Shown piece by piece: positions 44,695-53,674 of a stretch of DNA of 64,000 nucleotides. The notes below the pieces were generated by a model, which was given only the letters and a program-made list of their open reading frames with translations, was not told the origin of the DNA and did not search any database. Both the position numbers and the translations under genes were made by a program. The DNA is from Nitratireductor sp. B36. Its GTDB lineage: Bacteria; Pseudomonadota; Alphaproteobacteria; Rhizobiales; Rhizobiaceae. Within the stretch, counting starts at the first letter, position 1; every line of letters begins with the position of its first letter. The stretch covers positions 186,001 to 250,000 of the forward strand of contig NZ_JACKZY010000001.1 in the NCBI RefSeq assembly GCF_020833685.1, in the 5' to 3' direction.

Positions 44695-45669
44695 ATGAAA
44701 AAGCTGCTCGGCCTTGCGGCCGTCTTCACGCTCGCATCCAGCCTGTCGGCCTTTGCGTTTGAGCCCAACAACACCGAATGCATTGCGCCTGCCAATCCCG
44801 GCGGCGGTTGGGATTTCACCTGCCGCCAGGTGGGCAAGACCTTGCAGGATCTCGACCTCGTGCCCGGCACGATGCAGGTGTCCAACATCGCCGGCGGCGG
44901 CGGCGGCGTTGCCTTTGCGGAAGTGGTCGGCAAACGCAATTCCGAAAACAACCTGATCGTGGCAGCCTCTTCGGCGACCGCGACACGCCTTGCGCAGGGC
45001 GCGTTTCCGGGCAACACCATGGATCAGGTGCGCTGGATCGGCTCGGTTGGCGCCGATTACGGAGTGATCGCGGTCGCCAAGGATTCGCCGATCAACACGC
45101 TTCCCGAGCTCATGGAGAAAATCAAGGCAGACCCCTCATCTGTGTCGGTTGCCGGCGGTTCGGCTGTGGGTGGCTGGGATCATCTCAAGGTGCTCATCGC
45201 TGCATCCAAGGCTGGTGTCGAGGATGTCCGCCAGGTGAAATACGTTGCATTTGATGGCGGCGGCGAGGCGGTTACCCAGCTTCTGGCCGGTTCCGTGCAG
45301 GCCTTTACCGGTGACGCATCGGAAGCCAAGGGATTTGTCGATTCCGGCGACATCAAGGTCATTGCGGTCCTTGCACCGGAGCGCCTTGAAGGCGATTTCT
45401 CGTCCTTCCCCACGGCAAAGGAACAGGGCATCGACGTGATCGGCGCCAACTGGCGCGGCTTTTATGCGCCTGGCGACATGTCCGATGAAGCTTATGCCTA
45501 TTGGGTCGATGCCGTCAGCAAGGTCTATTCGTCCGACGAGTGGAAAGAGATCATGGCTCAGAACGGCCTTGCCCCGCTTGATCTTCAGGGCGACGAATTC
45601 CAGGCCTTCGTGAAGGAATCCATCGATTCCATCACCGATCTGTCGAAGCAGATCGGTATCGTGAAGTAA
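44695..45669 (+). CDS. tctC: Tripartite tricarboxylate transporter substrate-binding protein
   Basis: A 324-residue periplasmic receptor (Bug family) with signal peptide MKKLLGLAAVFTLASSLSAF and cleavage near AFA|FEP. NTECIAPANPGGGWDFTCRQVGK and DHLKVLIAASKAG are typical. It captures citrate-like anions for TctBA. The ATG at 44695 has AGGAGG upstream, which decides against the longer frame. A strong hairpin follows the stop codon. Confidence 0.93.
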   Translation: MKKLLGLAAVFTLASSLSAFAFEPNNTECIAPANPGGGWDFTCRQVGKTLQDLDLVPGTMQVSNIAGGGGGVAFAEVVGKRNSENNLIVAASSATATRLAQGAFPGNTMDQVRWIGSVGADYGVIAVAKDSPINTLPELMEKIKADPSSVSVAGGSAVGGWDHLKVLIAASKAGVEDVRQVKYVAFDGGGEAVTQLLAGSVQAFTGDASEAKGFVDSGDIKVIAVLAPERLEGDFSSFPTAKEQGIDVIGANWRGFYAPGDMSDEAYAYWVDAVSKVYSSDEWKEIMAQNGLAPLDLQGDEFQAFVKESIDSITDLSKQIGIVK

Positions 45670-45685
45670 CCATCCGAAAACACGC

Positions 45686-45717
45686 TCGGGCCTGCCGGGA
45701 GCATCCCGCAGGCCCGA
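45686..45717 (+). other. GC-rich hairpin after tctC
   Basis: TCGGGCCTGC (45686-45695) pairs with GCAGGCCCGA (45708-45717), and the inner GGGA/TCCC adds four pairs around a GCA loop with one bulged C. No poly-U follows. It lies 16 bases after the tctC stop and 35 bases before the tctB start, consistent with differential expression of binding protein over membrane genes. Confidence 0.6.
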
Positions 45718-45752
45718 ATTGTATCGAGAACAATCAGGGGAGCGTGTCCGTC

Positions 45753-46184
45753 ATGAGCGACCGCATCTTCGGGGTCTTCGGCTTTCTTCTCGCTGTCTTC
45801 TATATCTGGCAGGCAACGCAGATCGAGCTGAGCTTCATTTCCGATCCGTTCGGACCCAAAGCCTTTCCATTCATGATCGGCACCGTACTGGCGATCTCCA
45901 GCGCGATCATAGTGCTCAAGCCGGACACCGAACCCGAATGGCCCACCTTCGCGCGCCTTTTCGAGATCGGCATGGCAACTGCCGTGATGATCGCCTATGC
46001 GCTTTTTCTCAAGGATTACGGCTTTGTCGCCTGCACCGCGGTTGCGGCGAGCTACCTCTCCTGGCGGCTGGGTTCCAACCCGGTTTCGGCCATCATCGCC
46101 GGTGTGCTCATCGCCGTCGGCATCTATGTCATTTTCCATCTTGTCCTGGGGCTGTCGCTGGCACGCGGCCCCTGGGGCTTCTGA
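45753..46184 (+). CDS. tctB: Tripartite tricarboxylate transporter small membrane protein TctB
   Basis: A 143-residue protein with four hydrophobic helices starting MSDRIFGVFGFLLAVFYIW and containing DPFGPKAFPFMIGTVLAISSA, typical of TctB. It is a small companion of TctA. The ATG at 45753 lies 10 bases after GGGGAG; a GTG 9 bases upstream is too close to that site. It follows the tctC hairpin and precedes tctA by 15 bp. Confidence 0.9.
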   Translation: MSDRIFGVFGFLLAVFYIWQATQIELSFISDPFGPKAFPFMIGTVLAISSAIIVLKPDTEPEWPTFARLFEIGMATAVMIAYALFLKDYGFVACTAVAASYLSWRLGSNPVSAIIAGVLIAVGIYVIFHLVLGLSLARGPWGF

Positions 46185-46199
46185 GGCGGGAGGCCCAAA

Positions 46200-47735
46200 A
46201 TGGACACACTGGCATCACTCGCAGACGGGTTTGCCGTCGCGCTGACCTGGCAAAACCTCATGCTGGCGCTGATCGGCTGCTTTCTCGGCACCATCATCGG
46301 CGCCCTGCCGGGTCTTGGTCCTTCAAACGGCGTTGCGATCCTCATACCGCTCGCCTTCACGCTCGGCCTGCCGGCCACACCGGCGCTCATCCTTCTCACC
46401 AGCGTCTATTACGGCGCCATGTATGGCGGGCGCATCTCGTCAATCCTGCTCAACATTCCAGGCGACGAACCAGCGCTGATGACAACGCTCGACGGGCACC
46501 CGATGGCCAAGGCAGGCAAGGCTGGCGAGGCGCTCGCCATTTCCGGTCTCGCCTCCTTCATCGGTGCCTTCTTCGCCACATGGGGGCTGGTCTTCCTGGC
46601 ACCGCAGCTCGTCAAGGTCGCGCTCCTGTTCGGCCCGGCGGAATATTTCGCGCTCTTCGTTCTCGCTTTCGCCACGCTTGGCGGCATCGCCAGCCGCAAC
46701 CAGGCCAAGGCCGCGCTCGCAGCGGTCATCGGTCTCGGCATCGCCACCATCGGCGTCGATGGCCAGACGGGCGTCCCGCGTTTCTCCTTTGGTGAAGTGC
46801 ACCTATACGACGGGATCGACTTCCTTGTCGCCATTGTCGGCCTGTTCGCGCTCTCGGAAGTCTTCATCTTTCTGGAGCATCGTGCCGGCAGCGGCGCGGA
46901 CGACAAGGCGGTAAAAGTGGGCCGCATCGTGCCGCCGTGGAAGATGGTGCGTGAAACACTGCCTGCAATGGGCCGGTCGACAATCTTCGGCTTCATCGCC
47001 GGTGTCCTGCCGGGGGCAGGCGCCTCGCTCGGCTCCTTCATTTCCTACACATTCGAAAAGCGCATCTCCGACCGCAAGGGAACGTTCGGAAAGGGCGATC
47101 CGCGTGGTGTGGCAGCACCGGAGGCCGGCAACAATTCGGCCGCCGGCGGCGCGCTCGTGCCCATGCTCGCACTCGGCGTCCCCGGTTCCGGCACGACGGC
47201 CGTGCTGCTTGCCATGCTGCTTGCGCTCAACATCACGCCCGGCCCCCTGCTCTTCCAGCAGAACCCGGATGTGGTCTGGGGTCTGATTGCGGCCCTCTTT
47301 ATCGGCAACATCATGCTTCTGGCCATGAACCTGCCGCTGGTCTCACTCTTCGTGCGGGTTCTTCTGATCCCGACACGCTATCTGATGCCCGCCGTGGCGA
47401 TGATTTCCTTCGTCGGCATCTACGGCATTTCCGGGTCCACCTTCGATCTGGTGGTGATGGTCATCTTCGGCGTGATGGGCTGGGTCCTGCGCAAGCTCGA
47501 CGTGCCGTTGGTGCCGATCATTCTCGGCGTCTTGCTTGGCGATCAGATGGAGAAGAACCTGCGCCGCGCCATGACCATTCATGACGGCGACTGGACGATG
47601 CTGTTCAACTCATGGCTGGCCATCGGCCTTTGGGCCTTTGCCATTGTCGGCTTTGTCCTGCCGCTGATCGTGGGGCGCTATTTCCGCCCGAAGATCGCAG
47701 ACGAGGCCATCGCCGAAGGTTCCGACCCAGACTGA
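46200..47735 (+). CDS. tctA: Tripartite tricarboxylate transporter large permease TctA
   Basis: A 511-residue inner-membrane protein with about eleven helices. LIGCFLGTIIGALPGLGPSNGVAILIPLAF, YYGAMYGGRISSILLNIPGDEPALMTTLDG and GVAAPEAGNNSAAGGALVPMLALGVPGSGTTAVLL are the duplicated TctA signatures. It couples tricarboxylate uptake to cation gradients. It is convergent with the EamA gene, 13 bp apart, with no visible terminator. Confidence 0.96.
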   Translation: MDTLASLADGFAVALTWQNLMLALIGCFLGTIIGALPGLGPSNGVAILIPLAFTLGLPATPALILLTSVYYGAMYGGRISSILLNIPGDEPALMTTLDGHPMAKAGKAGEALAISGLASFIGAFFATWGLVFLAPQLVKVALLFGPAEYFALFVLAFATLGGIASRNQAKAALAAVIGLGIATIGVDGQTGVPRFSFGEVHLYDGIDFLVAIVGLFALSEVFIFLEHRAGSGADDKAVKVGRIVPPWKMVRETLPAMGRSTIFGFIAGVLPGAGASLGSFISYTFEKRISDRKGTFGKGDPRGVAAPEAGNNSAAGGALVPMLALGVPGSGTTAVLLAMLLALNITPGPLLFQQNPDVVWGLIAALFIGNIMLLAMNLPLVSLFVRVLLIPTRYLMPAVAMISFVGIYGISGSTFDLVVMVIFGVMGWVLRKLDVPLVPIILGVLLGDQMEKNLRRAMTIHDGDWTMLFNSWLAIGLWAFAIVGFVLPLIVGRYFRPKIADEAIAEGSDPD

Positions 47736-47748
47736 GCTGAATCGCCTT

Positions 47749-48636
47749 TCAGCTTCCCGAGGCGGCGTGGCTCCTGAGCCGCGCCGTTCTCAATGTGAGA
47801 AACCCTGTTGCAAGCACAATGATCAACGCACCGATCACCGTGTTGAGACTGGGGATTTCGCCAAAGAAGACATAGCCGACAAGCCCGGACAGAATGAGGC
47901 TCGAATAGCCGAGTGGCCCCAAAAACCCGGCATCGCCCAGCCAGTGGGCGCGCAGAAAGCAGAATTGCGCGGCCTGCGAAAACACGCCCACCGCCAAAAG
48001 AAACGGCCAATGCCCTGCCGCAACCGGCTGCCAGCCAGAGAGCGCCGGCCAGGCGGTGATGAGCGCCAGCCCACCCGTATAAAACAGCATCATGACGACC
48101 GGCGGCGTGCCCTTGAGCTGCCGTGTGACGATGATGGCCCCCGTCCCCGCCAAAACGGCAGCAAGCGCCGCCAGAAGCGCCGGCGTCCACGGCACGTTGC
48201 CCGGACTTGCGGCGATGAAAGCCCCCACGAGCCCCAGTCCCGCCGCCAGCCAGCGCGAGCCTGAAACCGCTTCGCGCAGGATCAGGGCCGAGAGCGCCAC
48301 CAGCACCACGGGCCGCGTGAAATTCATGGTCATGTAGAGCGCCAGCGGCAGATGCGCGACGGCATAGAAACCACCGGTGAGCGCCACAGCCGACAGGAAA
48401 ACCCGAAAGAGATGCAATGACACGCGGTCGATCGACCACAGAACATGCCGCTGACGCGCGAGCCATGGAAAAATCAGGCAGAACCCGACCAGCGCGCGCA
48501 GAAAGACGAGCTGCCACGGCGGATAGCCCGCGCCCAGCGCCTTGACAATGGATATGGCCCAGATGTTGAGGCCCATATCCGCCAGAAGCCAGGCGCCGGC
48601 GCGCAGATTGTCCTTTGCCGTAGCGCCTGCGCTCAC
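47749..48636 (-). CDS. EamA/DMT family transporter
   Basis: A 295-residue inner-membrane protein with ten predicted helices in two EamA repeats (AWLLADMGLNIWAISIVKALGAGYPPWQLVFLRALVG; then GTGAIIVTRQLKGTPPVVMMLFYTGG). It starts with GTG inside the PIG-L stop codon (GTGA), so the two are coupled. Substrate unknown; a metabolite exporter for the PIG-L module is possible. Confidence 0.9.
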   Translation of the reverse strand: MSAGATAKDNLRAGAWLLADMGLNIWAISIVKALGAGYPPWQLVFLRALVGFCLIFPWLARQRHVLWSIDRVSLHLFRVFLSAVALTGGFYAVAHLPLALYMTMNFTRPVVLVALSALILREAVSGSRWLAAGLGLVGAFIAASPGNVPWTPALLAALAAVLAGTGAIIVTRQLKGTPPVVMMLFYTGGLALITAWPALSGWQPVAAGHWPFLLAVGVFSQAAQFCFLRAHWLGDAGFLGPLGYSSLILSGLVGYVFFGEIPSLNTVIGALIIVLATGFLTLRTARLRSHAASGS

Positions 48637-50987
48637 GGCCTTGCCACGAGGTTCGCCATCAGGCGGAACGCGCCGGGCACCAGCTTCTCCATTTGGTGGT
48701 GCAGGATAAGCGCCACATGCGTGTGCCGTCCCTTGCCGATGCGAGCCGAAAGGAGCGCGCCCTCATGGGCCGCCTCATCGGGATCGGCCATGGAGAGAAG
48801 CGGCTCATAGGCCTCATCCCAGCTCTTGGCAAAATAAAGCCCGCGCTCCTTGTGCCAGCCCTTCCAGTCCTCATCCGTGATGCGGTTTGGCGTGTTGAGC
48901 AACGGATGGCCGGGCAGGAGATGCGATACCTCAGCATTCTCGTCCGTCACCCGCCAGCGCAGCGACGGTTTGCCGATTTCCAGCCGGCGCGGCGGCACGC
49001 TTTCCGGATCCCAGTCGTCCCACGGGCGGTGATAAAGCGTGACGAGATTGCCGCCATTCTCCACCCAGCGATGAACCAGAGGCATGGCATTTTTGAGCGC
49101 CGCTCGCGCGCGCATGGCAAAAATGCCCACCACCAATGTGTCCATGTCTTTCAGGCCGTCTTCCGTGAGCTCGCCGTCCCCCAGTTCGATTACATCGAGT
49201 CCGAGAGCCCTTAGCCAGTGTCCCACCCGGTCGTTGCCGCCACCGACATAGCCGATCCGCACATTTGGCAGCGCCACATCCAGAACCCGCACCGACAATT
49301 GTGCAGGAAATACCCGCGCGCGTTCACCGGTATGTGCATAGGCAATCCGCTTGACGGTTTCAGCAGGTGCCCCGTCAATCTTTAGGGAAAGATCATAAAG
49401 GCCGGCCGCAACATCCCGCGGCGCCTCCACAAGGAAACCGCCGGTGGCGGGTGTCGCGCTCCAGCCGGGCGGCAAATCCAGCCCCCCTTTTCCCGACTGA
49501 GGAAAAAGCTCGGAAACGCGCAGATCGATCTGGCGCATTTTCGAGGCGGCATTGATCAAAGCACGGTCGGGAGAAAGTGTTGCCGACCGTGCAGGAAGCA
49601 CGACCGGTGCCCGCTCCAGCGGCAAAAGTGTTTCAGAAGAAACGCCATCGACGGTCACACCGACACGAATGGCCGGCAGGCGTCCCACACCGGGTCGATA
49701 TGTGGCCGGATAGCAATCCGTGCCTTCGGCATCCACCGGCACCTGCACAAGGCCATCTGCAAAGCGCCAGCCCTTCGGCAGAACCGGCGCCACCTCCGCA
49801 ACGGGACCGGAGCTTTCAATCGCCAGCGCGACACTGTCGCCCGGACGCAGAACATCGCGTTCAAGCCGGGCGCGCACCTCCACACCAGTGGCAATCCGCA
49901 TGATGTGAGACAGCTGCACTTCCTTTGCCGCGAGGCGGTGCTGCACCTCTTCACGTGCCTTGTCGGGGCAGGCATCGCGGGCAGCACGCACCGCCTTGAG
50001 GGCCAAGGCCGCCTGACGCGCCACCTCTTCCATATCCGGAAATGCCTCGAATGCTGCATCACAGGCCGAGTGCGCCGCTTGAAGATCATCGGCAATTTCA
50101 GGCGCACCGGCAAAGGAAGCCAGATCAGCCAGCGTTGCAGGCAGCCCGTCCGTGATCTGCTTGTCCGGCCCGTCCACCTCGGACCGCACCAGATGCAGTG
50201 GCCAGTCGCGCTCCTTACCATTCGGCACCCAGCGCCCCATCCCCTGCGTCAGATGGAAAGCGCGCGACTGTTCACCGATCTGCGCCCAGCTCCAGCCCGT
50301 TACCGGGTCTTGTCCGGTGCCCCTGACTGTCAGCGTGGCGCTGGGCGGCGGCAGGTCGTCATCGTAATTGTCTCCCGCTCCTGACCATGCGGGAAGGTAG
50401 AGCTTCTTCACCTGCCACACCGGCAGATCCACGCCCGGAAATGCCGGATCGGCGGCCGCGCTCATCACGTCATGGGCAAGCTCAGTCATCGCCCGGTGAT
50501 GCCCGTGCTGCCCAGGAACATCCAGGAATGTGGGGCAGATGATATCGGGTCGCTCCGTGCGGATGATCTCGACAAAGCGTTTGAGCGTGCGCTCACGACC
50601 CCATTTTTCAAGTGTCTCGGTGCCGCGTTTTGAAAAGCCGAAATCGAAGATCGTGTCGTCGGGCGTTTCCGATAGCCAATAGAGATTGAGGTTCAGCACT
50701 TCGGCGGCGCGCTCCATTTCCGCCGTGCGCACCACGCCCAGATCATGTGTCACCTCGGAGCCGATGGCGTTCTGTCCGCCCTCGCCGCGATTGGCGCAGG
50801 CAAAGGAGATCGCAATGCCGTCGCGCAGGGCCAGAGCCGCCAGCATTTCCGACGTCTCGTCATCGGGATGCGCGCCCGTGTTCATGAAGGAGACGCAGGA
50901 TTTCAGCGGCGCGAGCGCCTGCCAGAGCCTGACGATGCGCGGATTGCGCACCTGCGCGGCGATGCGCTCCTGATCGGAAACGGGCAT
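48633..50987 (-). CDS. Large PIG-L family deacetylase with C-terminal amidotransferase-like domain
   Basis: A 784-residue protein. Residues 35-200 form a PIG-L (LmbE-like) zinc deacetylase: NTGAHPDDETSEM (His40, Asp43) and GQHGHHRAM (residues 160-167) carry the metal ligands. The middle (about 300-560) is helical and beta-sandwich material, and the end (about 590-784) looks like a class I amidotransferase-like domain (VRIGYVGGGNDRVGHWLRALGLDVIEL, LVVGIFAMRARAAL). PIG-L enzymes remove acetyl or acyl groups from GlcNAc-type sugars. The ATG at 50987 has GGGAGG upstream. It precedes EamA and follows ROK on the same strand. Confidence 0.88.
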   Translation of the reverse strand: MPVSDQERIAAQVRNPRIVRLWQALAPLKSCVSFMNTGAHPDDETSEMLAALALRDGIAISFACANRGEGGQNAIGSEVTHDLGVVRTAEMERAAEVLNLNLYWLSETPDDTIFDFGFSKRGTETLEKWGRERTLKRFVEIIRTERPDIICPTFLDVPGQHGHHRAMTELAHDVMSAAADPAFPGVDLPVWQVKKLYLPAWSGAGDNYDDDLPPPSATLTVRGTGQDPVTGWSWAQIGEQSRAFHLTQGMGRWVPNGKERDWPLHLVRSEVDGPDKQITDGLPATLADLASFAGAPEIADDLQAAHSACDAAFEAFPDMEEVARQAALALKAVRAARDACPDKAREEVQHRLAAKEVQLSHIMRIATGVEVRARLERDVLRPGDSVALAIESSGPVAEVAPVLPKGWRFADGLVQVPVDAEGTDCYPATYRPGVGRLPAIRVGVTVDGVSSETLLPLERAPVVLPARSATLSPDRALINAASKMRQIDLRVSELFPQSGKGGLDLPPGWSATPATGGFLVEAPRDVAAGLYDLSLKIDGAPAETVKRIAYAHTGERARVFPAQLSVRVLDVALPNVRIGYVGGGNDRVGHWLRALGLDVIELGDGELTEDGLKDMDTLVVGIFAMRARAALKNAMPLVHRWVENGGNLVTLYHRPWDDWDPESVPPRRLEIGKPSLRWRVTDENAEVSHLLPGHPLLNTPNRITDEDWKGWHKERGLYFAKSWDEAYEPLLSMADPDEAAHEGALLSARIGKGRHTHVALILHHQMEKLVPGAFRLMANLVARP

Positions 50988-51006
50988 TTGTGAACCTCCC
51001 AGAGAA

Positions 51007-52206
51007 TCAAGTTTTTGCGGCAATGCGCGGTGTGATGGTGTCGTGAATGACGAGTGCTGCCCCGCCGAGAGCGGCGGTGAGGCGCCCGCAGGCACCGCGC
51101 TGAACGCGCGGCGTGCTCCGTCCGGCCCGCGCAGCAACGGAGCCGCCGGGAAGATCGAGCGTGGCAATGAGGTGATCGAGAACGGCATCCGGCATGGCAC
51201 CGCCAAGAATGACGGTTTCGGGATCGAAGAGGTTTTCGATCAGGCCAACGGCCTGCGAGAGCGGACCTGAAGCCTCTTCGATCCACTCCATCAAATGCGC
51301 GTTGCCCGCTTTGTAGAGGTTTTCGATGTCGGAAGCGCTGCCGATTTCGATGCCCGCACCCGCGAGCTTGCTGCGCGCAGCAATGCGGCTTGCATAGGTT
51401 TCGAGGCAGCCATGGTTCCCGCAGGCACAAAGCCGCCCGCCGGGCCGGACAATGACATGGCCGATTTCACCCGCATTGCCGAAGGCGCCACGCTGGACCT
51501 CGCCCTCGGCGACCACGCCCAGCCCCAGCCCGGCTCCGAAATAGAGAAAGCAGAAGGTGCGAAGCCCCGTTGCGACGCCGCGCACGCGCTCGGCCACGGC
51601 AGCAGCCGTCGCGTCGTTTTCAACGACCACGGGCATATCGAGCGCTTCCTCGAACACGGCAACGGGATCGCTTTCCTCCCAGCCATGAAGCGCCGATTGA
51701 CCCGCGCCTGAAATTCCAACCTTGCCGAAGGGACCAGGCATCACGACGCCGGCCCCAAGAATCCTCTGGGCCTTGCCACAACGCCCCTCAAGCGCGCTGG
51801 CACGAATGCGCCGGGCCACCGAAACGACTGTGGACGGTGCATTGTCCGACAATGCCTCGCGGGTGGTGAACAGCGTCTCGCCTTCGAGGTTCACCAGTGC
51901 GCCAAACATCGCGTCGGGCCTGACCTCGATGCCGAGCGCCACCGCGCCGTCCGCATTGAGCCGGTATTTCAGAACCGGCAACCCCCGCCCCTCCGACTGC
52001 CGCCCGGCTTCGATCAGAAGCCTGTCTTCCTCCAGTTCGGCAATGATGTTGCTCACGGCCTGTGTCGACAGGCCCGATATGCGCGCAATCTCCGCACGCC
52101 CGATCGGTTGCCGCTCACGCACGTGGCCCAACACCACCTGACGGTTGTGAAGCCGGGTGCGTTCAGCGTTCGATCCGACAATGCGCCGTGGATTGTTGAT
52201 CTTCAT
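51007..52206 (-). CDS. ROK-family transcriptional repressor (NagC/XylR type)
   Basis: A 399-residue repressor. Residues 20-65 hold a winged helix-turn-helix (RAEIARISGLSTQAVSNIIAELEEDRLL). The ROK domain follows with FLYFGAGLGLGVV and the zinc motif GHVIVRPGGRLCACGNHGCLETYAS. ROK repressors sense phosphorylated or free sugars. It is divergent from the ABC operon and lies 19 bp upstream of the PIG-L gene. Two TTCAA-N5-TTGAA-like sites sit next to its start. No Shine-Dalgarno site is visible before the ATG. Confidence 0.92.
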   Translation of the reverse strand: MKINNPRRIVGSNAERTRLHNRQVVLGHVRERQPIGRAEIARISGLSTQAVSNIIAELEEDRLLIEAGRQSEGRGLPVLKYRLNADGAVALGIEVRPDAMFGALVNLEGETLFTTREALSDNAPSTVVSVARRIRASALEGRCGKAQRILGAGVVMPGPFGKVGISGAGQSALHGWEESDPVAVFEEALDMPVVVENDATAAAVAERVRGVATGLRTFCFLYFGAGLGLGVVAEGEVQRGAFGNAGEIGHVIVRPGGRLCACGNHGCLETYASRIAARSKLAGAGIEIGSASDIENLYKAGNAHLMEWIEEASGPLSQAVGLIENLFDPETVILGGAMPDAVLDHLIATLDLPGGSVAARAGRSTPRVQRGACGRLTAALGGAALVIHDTITPRIAAKT

Positions 52207-52219
52207 ATGGGCTTATTAA

Positions 52220-52251
52220 TTCAACTAACTTGAATGTTCAACTTGATTGAG
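52220..52251. promoter_or_regulatory. Candidate ROK operator: tandem TTCAA-N5-TTGAA
   Basis: TTCAACTAACTTGAA (52220-52234) is a perfect inverted repeat and TTCAACTTGATTGAG (52237-52251) an imperfect copy 17 bp on. Between them TTGAATGTTCAA (52230-52241) forms another palindrome. The block is in the divergent promoter region of ROK and the ABC operon. Confidence 0.6.
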
Positions 52252-52354
52252 TTAATCGTCGGTGGATGGACATGCCGCCTCGTTGAGACGGGTGATCAGA
52301 GGGTGACAGGCTGGCTGGCTACATTCCGGGCAGCAATCAAAGGGAGCAAGCAGA

Positions 52355-53620
52355 ATGAAACGCAACAGACTACGCACTTTCATGCTGGGTGCCGCCACGG
52401 CAGCCATGACCATGGCGGCTGGCACGGGTGGCGCATCAGCGGTCGAGATCGAGTACTGGCAGTATTTCTTCGAAGCGCGCGTCGATGCGATGGACAAGCT
52501 GATCGAGAATTTCGAGGCAGCCAATCCCGACATCACCGTCAAGATGACGCATTTCCCCTATGACAGCTACCGCACCAAGGTGGCGGCTGCCATTCCCGCC
52601 GGTCAGGGCCCGGATGTCGTCCAGCTCTTCTATGGCTGGCTCAATGACTATGTGGAAGCCGAGCTCATCCAGCCGCTGCCAGCCGATACATTCCCGCCGG
52701 AAAAGATCGAGGAAGAGTTTTTCCCCATGGTGAAAGCCATGCGGATGGGCGACAGCTACTGGGCCCTGCCCACAGCAGTGCGCTCGCTGGCGCTGTTCTA
52801 CAATGAGCGCATGTTCGAAGAAGCCGGCATCGAGAACCCGCCCGCCAATCTCGACGAGCTTGTCGAAACCGCCAAGAAACTCACCAAGAAGGATGGTGCC
52901 GGCAATCTCACCGCCGTCGGTCTGACCACCGGCATGACCGCGCAAGATCACCACTGGATCCGCGAAGTGCTGATCCGCCAGTTCGGCGGCGAGCCCTATC
53001 TGGATGACTACAAGACGGTCAACTACAACAATGAGGCCGGGCTGAAAGCCTTTGGTTTCTATAATGATTTGCAGGCCAAGCATGGCGTGACCAAAGCTGC
53101 CTTCATGGATGAGCCGCAGGCCGCCTTCAAGGCCGGTCGCGCCGGCATGCACATTGACGGCTCCTTCCGCATCGGCGCACTTGAAAGCGTGCGCGGCCTC
53201 AAATGGGGCGTGGCCGAGCTTCCAGCCGGTCCTGACGGCACCAAATCGAACTATTCCTCCTACTGGGTGAACGCGATCACCTCCAAGGCGGAAGGCGAGA
53301 AATTCGACGCTGCCGTCAAGTTCATGGAGTATCTCACCTCCGACGAGGCCATGCAGATCTGGCTTGAGACCGTTGGCGAACTGCCAGCCAAACCGTCTGC
53401 CGCCATGACCGACGAGAACGTCAATCATCCGGTCTACGGCCCCTTCATCAAGGGCCTGGAATACGCAAAGACCACCGTTTTTGCCAATGAGAGCGCCCAG
53501 CGTCAGGCCATGGTGGACATGATGCAGCGCATCGAGCTGCAGGGCCAGGCGCTTGAAGAGAGCGTCGCACAGGCCGCCGAGGAAGAGCAGAAAATCCTCG
53601 ACGAATACTACAAGAAATAA
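52355..53620 (+). CDS. Sugar ABC transporter substrate-binding protein (family 1)
   Basis: A 421-residue secreted protein with signal peptide from MKRNRLRTFMLGAATAAMTM to a likely cleavage at ASA|VEI. The mature chain (VEIEYWQYFFEARVDAMDKLIENFEAANPDI, GPDVVQLFYGWLNDYVEAELI) is a CUT1 sugar-binding protein. Ligand unknown. GGGAG precedes the ATG. First gene of the ABC-lyase-kinase operon, followed by a strong hairpin. Confidence 0.93.
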   Translation: MKRNRLRTFMLGAATAAMTMAAGTGGASAVEIEYWQYFFEARVDAMDKLIENFEAANPDITVKMTHFPYDSYRTKVAAAIPAGQGPDVVQLFYGWLNDYVEAELIQPLPADTFPPEKIEEEFFPMVKAMRMGDSYWALPTAVRSLALFYNERMFEEAGIENPPANLDELVETAKKLTKKDGAGNLTAVGLTTGMTAQDHHWIREVLIRQFGGEPYLDDYKTVNYNNEAGLKAFGFYNDLQAKHGVTKAAFMDEPQAAFKAGRAGMHIDGSFRIGALESVRGLKWGVAELPAGPDGTKSNYSSYWVNAITSKAEGEKFDAAVKFMEYLTSDEAMQIWLETVGELPAKPSAAMTDENVNHPVYGPFIKGLEYAKTTVFANESAQRQAMVDMMQRIELQGQALEESVAQAAEEEQKILDEYYKK

Positions 53621-53628
53621 GGCCTTTC

Positions 53629-53652
53629 GGGCGTCCGGTCCGCCGGACGCCC
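53629..53652 (+). other. Perfect GC hairpin after the binding-protein gene
   Basis: GGGCGTCCGG (53629-53638), loop TCCG, CCGGACGCCC (53643-53652): a 10-bp perfect stem 8 bases past the stop codon and 22 bases before the permease start. No U-tract. Likely raises binding-protein mRNA over downstream genes. Confidence 0.65.
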
Positions 53653-53674
53653 ATCGAAATTTCGGGACGGGGCC

